NCBI GenBank assembly: GCA_015680685.1
Contig: MNCI01028260.1
Location: 413,070-450,573, forward strand
Origin: Gnetum montanum
Lineage: Eukaryota > Streptophyta > Gnetopsida > Gnetales > Gnetaceae
Direction: 5' to 3'
Length of the DNA: 37,504 nt
The first letter of the stretch is position 1; every line of letters begins with the position of its first letter. Under the pieces are notes generated by a model. That model was given only the letters and a program-made list of their open reading frames with translations, searched no databases and was not told the DNA's origin. The position numbers and the translations under genes were made by a program. This document shows, in pieces, positions 10,801-21,164 of this stretch.

Positions 10801-11250
10801 TTGAAAAATCAATAAAGCATGATGATGATTGAAAACACCATTATCAAAGGTATTAAAACTCATTGTTCAATTAACAAATTCTACTAATAAGAATGAGTTT
10901 GATAAATAATGTATATGAATAGCATCCAAACCTTGATCTTTCCAAACCAAATTTAAATGACTTAAAAAATTTGAGTAATGAGGTAAATACTTCAAAATTT
11001 GCATGAAAATAGACCTTCTAAAATTTCCTAAGTAATAGATTCATATAAATCATCAGGTAATTCATAGAATGACAAATAAGTGATGGTTTCACTTAAAGGA
11101 TCACCTACTAAATTTGGTGGCATTACATGAAATTCCAAAAGGATGGCAAAATATCAACAAAAATGTAGAAATTTACATAAAAGAAAGAGGAGATTAACAA
11201 TTCTTTCATATTGAGAATATCAATTGTATTAACATATAAATAAAGGCTAT
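7872..11250 (-). pseudogene. decayed L1-type LINE (ORF1, endonuclease, reverse transcriptase)
   Basis: On the minus strand, running leftwards, this reads as a plant L1-type non-LTR retrotransposon broken by many stops and frameshifts. ORF1 has a zinc-knuckle remnant near 10470-10520 (CYYYHQECHMFDSC). The endonuclease follows: GALGPFIICNIYASS at about 9610-9665, CDFNMIE at about 9510-9560 (family form GGDFNMVE) and FTWSN...F.RLD at about 9333-9400. The reverse transcriptase shows NDKAPSFN..LIEFFK (about 8488-8540), LNSIYKFLAKCL (about 8290-8340), LKLDYAKAHDRIEW (8111-8155) and VRQHFPLAPYLFILV (7927-7972). The sequence stops at 7871, before the YxDD catalytic motif and C-terminal part, where the LTR begins. 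The 5' end near 11250 is approximate. Not functional. Confidence 0.85.
8917..8960. repeat. ATC microsatellite plus CCCCA/TGGGG stem-loop inside the LINE
   Basis: A short (ATC)n run is followed by a GCCTTGTCCCCACAAAATGG word whose CCCCA (8943-8947) and TGGGG (8953-8957) can pair. I recall similar words in plant repeats and retroposed sequences, but I cannot confirm this here. It lies between the endonuclease and reverse-transcriptase blocks and is out of frame with them, so it is probably a small later insertion. Confidence 0.4.
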
Positions 11251-13308
11251 TAGCCTCATTGTAAATACATAATGCATCAACAAATATGAATGTTGTGAAG
11301 CTACTTTTCCTCTTCTCTTGTTATGTTTACTATGTCTATGTTACCCTCCATGTGTGCTTCTTGAGCCTCATCCTACTTTTATATTTGTGTAGCAAATCTC
11401 TCATATAATGCTATTTAAATTACAAGCCAATCTCTCCAAATTTCCATAATTGTTCTCACATCCCAATTCTCCTAAGAAATTTTCCAAATTTCTTACAATA
11501 CCCTCATAATTCTTAAAAGTATGCTTTCATAATGTTTTAAGAATTCTCTCATTCTCACGAACCCTCTCTCACTAATCTAGAGGCCAAGCTTGCCTCAAGA
11601 AGAGTGGTGAAAGAATGCATTGAAGAGATGTTAAATATCATGTTTTGATTAAATTCTTTGTGTTTGGTTTCTTGACATAATTCTCTATGAATAATGTATA
11701 AGATTCAAGTGCATGTTTAAATGTTTAAAAGTTTTTCTTGATACATAATCCAAGCTTTGTTATGCATTTCCTCCATGTTTATGCCTTAGACAATTAATTA
11801 AATGGTATATTTTAACATTCAAATGAGATCTACAAGTTTGGAGTTTAATTAAGGGAGTTTTTGTATTTTTAATGGGATGCTATGTCTCAAGAAAGAGGCT
11901 ACTATTGGCTACCACCTTGGACATGATTCCCAACAAGCCTTTTAAAACTTGAGTTTAGATCATTGTTGGTATGTAGTTCCAACTTAGCTTAGATACCCCT
12001 AGTAGTCTCTATTTAGAAATTAGAGACAATATGTCTATATATTTCTTATTTTCAAGTGGTTAAAACTAATGTTCTATACAAAAATAGCTATAGACAATTC
12101 CTTTCACTATAAATAATTATCTAATCTTCAAATTATATATTTTTAATACACTATTAAATTTATTAATTAAATTTCTAAATTTTCCAAAAATAAAAGAGCT
12201 TAACAAAGATAAATAAACTATTTGGTGATGTAATAGCAATTAATCTATCTTAATTTTAAATAAATGCAGTCTCTCATAATCCAAATAAAAATCCAAATAA
12301 AAATCTAAAATGATCAATTCAAAATGAATAACATAAAAACCCAAGATTTCAAGAACCCAAGATTTCTATTATCATATTTATAGTAGCTAGAAGTTTCTTC
12401 TTAGAAAAGTATTTTTTAATAATGAATCAACATTTAGCTTTTTATAGATGAAAAAATTGTTATAAATTTGTTAGTTAATAATTAATAAATTAAACATATC
12501 ATGTTCATATATCTTCAATTAATGAGTGATGTTGAAATTAAATTTCATTCCTATATTCTTATGATGTAAGTTGCAATACATCATATGGACACTACAGAAA
12601 CGTTGGACTAAGGAATGGTGAAAAAGGGTTACTTCAGTTATCAGGGCTTCATATGTTGAGTTTGGATGCCAAAAACATAATTTTAACTTGTAGAATCGAA
12701 GAGATAAGAAGATAAAATATTAACTAAAATCCATTAGGTTTTGGAAATTAACATTTGAGACTATGGACTCAACAACATCTGATTTGGATGTTTGATACAT
12801 AATCAATAACATGTCCCCATCAACTTGGGTTTTGGTTTGTTTGAATATTATGATAATAATGTTTTTTATTTTCTATTTAATGGCTCTTACTTGTGGGACA
12901 TATTATTCTCATGGTAAGTATCAATTTCATTTAGTGGACCTAGCATGAAGAAAGTGGTTGATTGATTTTAAAGAAAGCATAAGGTGGTCTACAATTCCTC
13001 ACTATATGCAGTAGTAAAGTTAATGACTCATTGGCCATTAACCAATGCTGCATGAAGATGTACTCTAGTGTTGGTAAATGACATAAACTGAGGTGGTATT
13101 CTATTTGATTTTAGTATGAGATTAAGAAACATTAACAAGTCATGCATGCACATTTTTTTTGCTATTAGTTCTAGACTAGAAAGTCTTATTACATATATCA
13201 AGCACACATCTCAAATTTGGACATTCTAACACTAAGATTTTGATGCTATATTTTGAAAATTCTATGGTTTGAGGGTGATGGTGAATTTTCAACTTAGTTA
13301 TTAACCAT
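11251..13308. other. unassigned AT-rich DNA
   Basis: About 2 kb with no frame of useful length and no motif I recognise on either strand. The part next to 11250 may be the LINE leader, and the part next to 13308 is the flank of the minus-strand TGATGAG element (flanking bases ACCAT at 13304-13308). Confidence 0.5.
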
Positions 13309-14057
13309 TGATGAGTGGTGAGGTACCCCTACACTCAACCATACGAATACGAGCGTTTCATGCACAATCTGGTTGAACTCCGTAGATAGGCTAGTTGTGG
13401 TATCTAGACAGTTACTCGTAGATCGCAGTTCACTGTCTTTGCACCTAGACTAGTATTAGCTTTGTCACGTATGGTTTAGTCCAAAGTGAGGTGTATGATG
13501 TGTTCCTACACTAATGCTACTCCTGGGTATGATGGGAAATAACATTAACTAAACTAGGAGAGAGAGAATGAAAGAGAATCTAAACTAGCCTAAGTGTGAT
13601 GAGCATCCGTTCCTTAATCACCTGTACACATCTTGGACCTTGTGCATGACTACCATTGGGATTACCAAGTACATGGCCTAGGTACGCTACAGGGTTACTA
13701 AGTAGTCACACTTAAATGCTTGTGATTAAGTCGTACTCATTTCACATTACTAGGAGATAAGGGTAGAGAGACATTAACTGAGAAAGCAATAAATAACAAT
13801 AACAATTAAATAATTAAGCTAAGTGGATGCTGCAATGATGAAGTAATCTTGATCTTTATTTCTGGTCATGTGCGTGTCCAAGTACGTCACACTTGAATAA
13901 GGATGCCATACAATTACAATCATCACACTGCGGGCATGCACTGGGAGAAAGGGTTGAGAGGAAAAACTAACAAAAAGTCCCTAGCTTAATACTAAAACTC
14001 TAAAAACTTAAAAATTCAAAACTAAAAAAAACTTTTTTACCAAATCTGCTTGCCTCT

Positions 14058-14066
14058 TATTTATAG
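14058..14066 (-). promoter_or_regulatory. TATA box of 3' LTR
   Basis: CTATAAATA on the minus strand, 18 bp downstream of the GATATC array in the direction of transcription. Confidence 0.7.
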
Positions 14067-14083
14067 ATGAGGAGACAGGCTGT

Positions 14084-14164
14084 GATATCGTGTACGTGAT
14101 ATCGCGTCTAGGTTGTGATATCACGTACTTGATATCGCATATGTCATATCATGGGTGCGATATC
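14084..14164. promoter_or_regulatory. array of 5 GATATC palindromes
   Basis: Exact GATATC at 14084, 14098, 14117, 14131 and 14159, plus a CATATC variant at about 14145. This is the same position relative to the TATA box as in the solo LTR, so the array is a conserved part of this LTR family. Confidence 0.7.
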
Positions 14165-14189
14165 GTGGCCAACAATTCATGGCTCGTCA

Positions 14190-14203
14190 TACCCCCACAA
14201 CTG
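14190..14203 (-). other. polypurine tract of minus-strand element
   Basis: On the minus strand the tract reads GTTGTGGGGGTA and runs directly into the TGACGAG LTR edge. It matches the tract at 7065-7078. Confidence 0.75.
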
Positions 14204-14381
14204 AATGAAAACTCGTCCTTGAGTTAAAGTGAGAACAAGCTCCATTGATTACACAGTGGATAGGTATGGGATCATTGACTGACTAGAATGGATTCATGCC
14301 ACAGTGTGGAATTAGAATAAAATTGAGACACAACATGAAGAATGCAAAAGAAAATCCTATAACTACAAAATTGGGTGGAAC

Positions 14382-17181
14382 TCATGTAGTTCCTGGTGGC
14401 GGTGGCTCCTCCATGGGTGCCTTTCCCTTGTCTTATGCTTCAAGTCTTAGGAGTTGATGATGTCGAAGTATGACCTGGAGTTTCTCCTCTTCAGTTCAGG
14501 GATCCTATGCTGTCCATGCTAATGTTCTGATGTTTGATGAACTCGGCACCTTCCATGGGCATGGTAGTTGCGAAAAAATTTTATTTTGCTATGACATACC
14601 AAGTCGCAAGCACCTGTCGTTCCTCCTCATAGACTCTGGCTTTGTGTCTATATTCTTGAAAATCTATGAGCCGTTGAGCCAAGTCTGTTGTGACACCTTT
14701 CTGCCCCTGGTATCTTTCTTTAACCACCTCAAGTTCAGAATTTGCAACGTTCAATTTTTGCAATGTTTTCTTGTGTTCTACAAATTCTATTTTATATTTG
14801 GCATAGGTGGTGGCTACTTGTTGGTTGAGCTCTGTTCTCGGGCTCCCTGTTGTTAACATGGCAAGGTTGGCATACCGCAGGTTTGCCAACTCCATGTACT
14901 CTGTAAGGTCCTAGATGTGCAAGTCCCGGCTCTTAACTTCCACCTGGTGGGCAAATGCGTATGTGTCCAATATGGCCTGCCAGTTAGTGTGTTGAGCACT
15001 GAGAGCATTGATGTGGGCCTTGGCCATATGGATCTCATTTTTGATGATTTGTTTATACATCCCTACCTAGTCCTAGAAATGCTCCTTTAGTTTCTCATGC
15101 CATTTAGCCTCATTCTGCCATGCACTTATTTCAATGGCTGTCTTCTAATGGATGGCGTGTACCTCCTCCATTGAGAGGGTCCGATTTTCCCTAGCTAAAT
15201 GATTGATGTCTTGGTTGACCCTGATTAGTTGTTCTTGCAACTGCTGAGAATGTTCCTCAAGAACATTCTTTTGTTTCTCCACAGAGGTCGACCGAAGGTT
15301 ATTAGCAACAAGTTGTTTATTCTTCTCTTGTAAGGCTTTGAGTGTTTTAATGTACGCATAATTTTGTGCTTGTGCCACAGAGGCATCCCAAATAGCCTTC
15401 TCTTTTTCTTCTGCCAGCCTTTTATTCTCTATTAATAATTTATTAAGTGGCTTAGTTCTAAAAGTGTCTAGCTGGTCTGCAGGAATGAATTGAGAAGGAT
15501 CTCACTACGTTGCTTGCAGGGTGACGAGCCTTTCTTGCAATCTTTGCACTTCTACTTCAGTTTGCTTGGCCCTCATCTCCATCATGACCAACTTCCCCTT
15601 GCTGGAAATGGGGTTTGATTGTATTTTTGTAACATCCTATGGGATGTCAAACAAGGACGTCATTACCTGTCCTATTTGTAGCAATCGGTCAAGTACATCC
15701 TCATATTTCACAAGAGTCATTGAGATACTGGCCAGACTTTGAGCATCGCATGCTCCTGTAAGATCTACCAGTGGCACAACAGGCACATTGAATGATTCTT
15801 TAATGTGGTTTGCGACCACTTTTGTAGCTCTTGCTGCATCCTAGTGCTGCATGACCACCACTGTGGCCCTTTCAGCAATTTCCAATTACACTTGAAAGGA
15901 CGCAATGTTCCATAAAATATGTTGTGAGCAAGTGCTCTCTCCTCCTCCTGTCTGAATGGACACTTCACCCCTTGCGTGATCCCTAGAAATCATAGGCTGT
16001 ACAACATCATTGATGATGCAGAAGAGATTTGTATCATCACGACTTCCCCAATTGACTGTTTCAGCAATGGCCCTGAGATGGCTCATCGATGGTTTGTGAT
16101 CTTGTAGCAATGGTGGTGGTTGATCCTACTAGCCTGTGCTAGACCCTGCTTCTTGTTATTGACTGGGTCCCATTCTTGGAAGTTGGCTGGGTCCTGCAAG
16201 TTGAGTTTCAGTTGGCCTTGCTGTCTGTTCTTTTTCTTATTCTGACCCCAGTGTCTCACTAGTGATTTTCGTTGTAGCTGGTGGCTTTAGCAGTTTAGCA
16301 TATGAAGCATTTTGGGCTTTTTGGAGGACATCATTGGTGTATCCTCTAATACCAGCATGTTTGCATAGCTTCCTAATAAGACAAGGGAAGGGCAATGAAA
16401 ATTTCCCTGTCTTCCGTTCTTCAAACCACCTTAGGATCTTTGTAAAATATAGATGAGGCAGGTTAGCATTAACCTTTCCCATCAACACTGCACATCCTCT
16501 TGTCACATATGTTGAAATTCTTTTCAAACCTTTTGTGGGAAAGATATGATAAGTCCCTATTTTGAAATAAATCTTCTCTTCCGTCGTCAACTCCCCATAG
16601 GTCTTATCTTCCTTGCCGTACGCCTTGTCTAACCAAACACGTCGCGCATCAAGGTTTGAGTGGGTAGACAACTGAGCAACCTTTGGCCCTGTATTTGGAA
16701 GGTTTAATAGTTCCAAAATGGCTTGAATAGAGAAATCAATAGTCACACCACAAATGTTAACTATGGTGCCTTGTTCTTTGTTGTGCCAAAATTGGTACGA
16801 TTCCCCTAAGTACCAGGCACCACTTTCAAAGAGGGTAGGCCATAATGGGGATCCTTTGAGGTGATCCCTAATGGCCTCTAGAGAAAATTTTGTGAAAGTT
16901 CCAAAGTTTAATTCCATGATCACTATAGTAAATATGGACCTTTCATGGATGGTTTGAACACAATCCTGGGGCAACGTGAGATGTTGTCCATGTTCAGATG
17001 CTGTAGCAGCTCCTCCTTCCGCCTGCCTTGATTGTAGAGTGGTAGGGTCTTCTTGGTGGATACTAAATGATTATTCCTCCTTCTCTGCATATTTTTCTTC
17101 AAGAACTTATTTTTTACGTCTCCTAGGTTGCTTGATCCCACCTTGAGCAGGACCTTCCTGTTATCTGCGTTTCGGGGCCAT
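14382..17181 (-). pseudogene. long coiled-coil ORF of TGATGAG element, copy 1
   Basis: One frame runs from ATG at 17181-17179 to a stop at 14583-14581 without any net indel (867 codons). After a one-base slip in an A-rich run, it continues in a second frame to TGA at 14384-14382, giving about 930 codons. I do not recognise the protein. Seen in order: a basic start (MAPKRR, then RRRKK); a globular domain at about 85-320 with FGTFTKFSLEAI, WYLGESYQFWHNK and KLCKHAGIRGY; a Pro/Gln-rich linker; a Lys/Glu/Gln-rich coiled coil at about 480-860; and a tail ending EEPPPPGTT. There is no signal peptide or transmembrane segment, so it does not look like an envelope protein despite its place between the missing pol and the 3' LTR. 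The globular part weakly recalls the putative plant transposon protein domain, a guess. All 16 in-frame stops (6 TAA, 9 TAG, 1 TGA) are one C-to-T step from Gln or Arg codons. Confidence 0.8.
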
Positions 17182-17248
17182 CTGCAATCACACAGGGCCA
17201 ATCGTTAGTAAGGTTGTTACCAAAGTTAGGTTATACCTTACTACTTAC
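17182..17248 (-). other. 67-nt intron or splice acceptor abutting the ATG
   Basis: On the minus strand a donor AAG|GTAAGT starts at 17248. A TACTAAC branch-point word lies at 17210-17204, and the acceptor GTGATTGCAG ends at 17182, immediately before ATG. The branch-to-acceptor distance of about 23 nt is normal for plants. The acceptor GTGATTGCAG is also present at the same place in the plus-strand copy (33314-33323). The acceptor could also join to a more distant donor near the 5' LTR to make a subgenomic mRNA. Confidence 0.65.
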
Positions 17249-18330
17249 CTTAATGAATTTGCTTTATCTCCATGTGACATTACTTATTAGGAGAAAATGT
17301 CCCTGAAAGATTATAATATTGAATCCTCTTTGCTTAGGTGGTTTCCAAATCTAGTTTCCCGGTATAACTAAGGAGATGAAATTATTTTTGGTGCATTTAT
17401 CCTTAATTTTATAACTAATTACCCTTAATAATGTCCTTCGGGTGATAATGAATTTCAAAAAATTTATGTGCTATTCGGCGTGTGCCCCTCCCCCATAACT
17501 AAGCTGAACACTCTAGGTTCAAGTAGGTTCAAATGGAATGAAAATCGGAGTACCAGCAAGCGAGTTATGGATATAAAAGCAAGGGGTGTGTAATTGCGAG
17601 TTGTAGAGAGAAATTTGAAAAACTTCCCCCGCATGAATAGTTGCAAATGATGTTGATTAGTGTAGGGGGTCATGTATATATATATTTTTGAGATGCGATA
17701 TCATGTTGGTCGCGATATCGCGACCTATCGATGTTAGGGCACTTTATAGAATATACCAAATTTTTAATATTTTTTTGAAATTAAACGATGTAAACTAAGG
17801 ACATCTAGATGAGTGTTAAAGGGTTCCAAGGTAATTCAACTAGTTCTAAAGGCATGAAAATTATGATGGTGTGGAATTTATCAATAAGGACCTCAAATGA
17901 TAAGGGGGAGAAAAAGGCCATGTGATGGTTCGTAGGAACGTTTGAATCGGAGGGATAGTAATACGGGAATGAATATCATTGACAATACACTGAGGGTAAG
18001 AGATGGTGTGTGGAAGATGTATTATGAGTGCAAATTACAAAAAATTACGCTAGTGGGTCCTCCCCAAAGTAGGTTCCAACCTCTAATGCCCTTGCGTAAC
18101 CACACCTTAAAATGTCCATAGGCACTAGAAGGGTTAAATGTAATCCACACTGGTTCCACAAAACACACACATGTAAGTATCACCAGAATGAGGTAAGAAT
18201 TCTATGCTAGATAAGACACGAGCTACAATTACATGAATAGCGAGATGAGACGGACTATAGAAGGGATTTTAGAGATTGGGACATGAGGTAACTGACCCAA
18301 GGCACAATGAATCTTGTGTGTAAGGTATGA
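17249..18330 (-). other. leader upstream of coiled-coil ORF, copy 1
   Basis: Non-coding. It aligns throughout, in reverse, with 32060-33256. Shared landmarks include ACATGTGTGTTTT, CTTTGGGGAGGACCC and GCTTAGTTATGGGGGAGG. A GATATCGCG cluster at about 17692-17730 recalls the LTR palindromes. Homology to the other copy stops near 18330, where gag sequence starts, so this is a breakpoint or insertion junction. No LTR or primer site is visible at that edge. Confidence 0.65.
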
Positions 18331-21164
18331 TATGTGGCAAAAGTAATGATTAGGTAATATAAGCTTAAGGTTGTATTTTTTTTCTTAATTGATTACTTGA
18401 CTTGGTCCATTGCAGTGAGGAAGTTTTTGTCATTGGCTATGGGCTTTTCACCTAGATTGTGCTTTACTTCCTCCATGTGCCCCAAAATGTGAACTTTAGC
18501 ATTAGGTTTTGGCTATTGTGGTTCTTTTTTGTTGTTTTGGTCATGGGCTTTAGTGTCCTTCTTTGGCTTTTTGGTTGAAGGAGATGGGGTAGAGGAGGTC
18601 ATAGGTATAGTCAAAATGGAAGTGGGATTTGGTGGATCCACTTTCTTTTGTGCCTCCATCTACTTGTCTCTCTTGTTATGAGGCTTTTGCTTATGCTTCT
18701 TCCTTTGGTTGGCTGAAATTTTTTGGTTGTTAGCCGTTGGCTGTAATGAAGAGGTGGTAGCATTGGCCACCATAGGGGATTTTTGTGCATTTGGTTGGGC
18801 TATAGCTATTTGGGTTGTGTTGGGTTGGGAGACTTTGATGAAAAAAGGTTTCCTCAGGGGCATTCATGATGGTACTTTCAGAATGAAGGGAGGTCTTGGG
18901 CTATGGAAAGTCGAAGAAGCTTTTTCATTATAGATGGGTACTTGGATCATGAAAGGTTCTCTAGTAGGTTTTCAGTTGTCACTGATGTTGAATGTTGAGA
19001 TAACATAGGAGCTATTGTTAGCATTCAATAGGTCTTTGTAGACTTGCATCAACTGATTTTATAGTCGAACTAGGTTAGAAGCATCTAAGACCAGTTTCCC
19101 CCTGTTTATCATCCTTTGCAGCTCATCCTTTAGTGCAAGGTAGAAGCTTGTATCATAACTAGGCAATTGATGATAGTGGCAAAAGTGATCTAGCTTAAAG
19201 TATTTAGGCAATTGGGGATCATCCTTCATTGCCCGAGTGGGATCCTTGGCTATTTCACATAGTTGCTCATGTTTCTTTCAAGTGGTTTTGGTCATTTGTT
19301 TATGTTGCATACATCCACTTCTTAATAGTTGATTTAGCAACTCAAATTATCTTAAAGGTAATGTAGTATATTTAGACCTATCCTTTCTTTTGAAGTTAGG
19401 TCTACTTGTTGTCAATACATTGGTCCTAGAAGTTGATGGTTGGTTACTACAGTCATTGGTGGGGGCCTTGGGTGGGTTGACCTTTGGCCCTTGGTTTGAG
19501 GTCTTGGCTTCCTTGGTCATAGTTGCTATGGTAGTGTTGTTTTGTTTGCTTTTTTTCTTGTCTCTTCAAGCATGTTGGTCTTTATATGATATATAGGCCA
19601 AATCATGGCTAGCCTTTAAAACATTCTCTATGTTTTTGATTTGTGAGAATCCTTAGCTCAGAGATTGTGGATCAAGGTTGTAGAGTTTAGACTTGATGAA
19701 GTCATTAACTACTTCCTTGAATATGCCTAACAAGTGGGCTTCATCTATGGGCTTTGGTATTTCATTTAGTAACCCATTACACCACTAAATGAATTTCTAT
19801 ATGGGTTCTAAGGGTCCCTACTTGACGTTCATGAGTTGGTAAAGCATTGTGTCAAGCTTCAAGTTATACTTGTAACCTGAAGCCATTGACAAACTGGGCT
19901 ACTAAATATTCTAGAGAGAATATAGATCCTTTAAGAAATGCATGATACCAATCAAGTGCTTTCCTAGTTAAAGACATAGAAAATATACTCATGATGGTAT
20001 GAGGCCATAGATGTAAGAGCAAACATTCAGATCGAAAGGTGATAAGGTGAGTAGTAGGGTGACATTCTCCATTCTATTTGCTAAATTCTGGAATGGGGAC
20101 ACTAGGAGAAAGTGTTAAGGATGGAACTACAGGAATTATGGGATCATCTTGGTAGAAGTTCATAATCTTGATGGTTTGTGTAGTATAGGCTTTAAGCCTC
20201 TTCAATTTCTCTGTTAGGTCTTGGATCACTTAGAAAGGTTGATCCAAGCCTTGCAGTGGTCCTATAATTTTCCAGGTTTGTACACAAGGTTGTGGCATTT
20301 TTTATGAGCCTTGTGGCCTCATTATGGGTTGCATGATAGATGAAAAATGTTGTGCTATGGTTGTGGCTTATGGGCCAAATAAAGAAAAAGATGTTTGTGT
20401 TAGCACTTGAGTTACAAATGGGACAAATGTGGTGTGTGATCCTTGTGTTGCTAGGGGTCTCATGGTGTATCCCATGTGAGTAGTTAAAGGATTTGTAGTG
20501 GTAAAAGCCATTGTTGATGGTTTTGTATATCATGACTATTTTGCAAATGAGATTGATATGTTATAGTTTGTTGTTTATGGCATTGACTGAGTATGATGTG
20601 TTGCTACAACTAGTGTAGGATCACCATAGGAGAGTGTGGAGGACTAGAAGATGGTGGCACCATGCCCATGAAGAAAACAAAGGCATTAGGGGAAGGTTTT
20701 GTGACATTGGGTGATGTTTGTTGGAATAGTCCTCCAAGGATGTTTTCAGGTTTAGATTTTTCTCTAAATTCATCCTCTAATTCCTATTGTTCCCCAAAAG
20801 TAGGATAGTCATCTTCCTCCTCTATCACAATCAATTAGGCTAGGATGCTAGAATAGACATCATTAAGGGGAATTTCTTCATATGGGGAATGGATGTACTC
20901 TTTCCCACCCTTGTGTATGATCTCAAATTCCCTCTTGGCTTCAACTTCAATTTAGGGAATTAGCATGCCTAGTATCTTGACAAAAATTAAGTTATAGTGA
21001 TCTTCATTAATGATTGCAAAATCAAGACTCTCCCCTCTAACTCTCAAAGATCTCCTACGATCAATGACTATAGGGTATTTAGGATCATACATCCTCATGA
21101 ATTTTTGGTTATGATCTTTGCCAATGAAGGTGAAGGATAATTTGGTGCATTTTTGAAAAGGCAT
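18331..21164 (-). pseudogene. gag: Ty3/gypsy Tat-like gag, copy 1
   Basis: Minus strand, starting at ATG 21164 (MPFQKCTKLSF) and read leftwards with several stops and slips. The retrotransposon gag core is near 19990-19850 (MSLTRKALDWYHAFLKGSI). The nucleocapsid-like motif FCHYHQLP...LKDELQRMINRGKL, near 19210-19105, corresponds to the CxxxH...LKD..E.LI.RG signature of Tat-lineage gag. A Pro/Thr/Lys-rich region follows (about 18900-18550), then a linker up to about 18360. The protease found in copy 2 is missing because homology ends near 18330. Many stops are TAA or TAG at expected Gln positions. Gag forms the virus-like particle that packages element RNA. This copy cannot make it. Confidence 0.8.

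Larger units (their letters stand above)
13309..14189 (-). mobile_element. 3' LTR of minus-strand TGATGAG element
   Basis: The plus-strand edges are TGATGAG and CTCGTCA, length 881 bp, aligning end to end with the solo LTR at 4381-5494. The polypurine tract lies just to its right at 14190-14203, so the element runs from right to left and this is its 3' LTR. It has a TATA box at 14058-14066 and a five-member GATATC array. Compared with the solo LTR, many CpG sites have become TpG or CpA (for example GATATCGTG and GATATCATG), which suggests an older insertion. Confidence 0.9.

Noticed and set aside
14470-14856. 128-codon plus-strand frame
   Set aside because: It is the reverse strand of the coiled-coil ORF, which has homologues in two other places.
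14382-17181. TAA and TAG read as glutamine (ciliate-type genetic code)
   Set aside because: The stops fall at different positions in different copies, CAA and CAG remain common, and plant-type LINE, LTR and intron signals surround the ORF. Methylcytosine decay explains the pattern without a changed code.
14382-17181. Envelope glycoprotein
   Set aside because: Only the position fits. There is no signal peptide, no hydrophobic fusion or membrane segment and no Cys pattern. The protein is dominated by a coiled coil.
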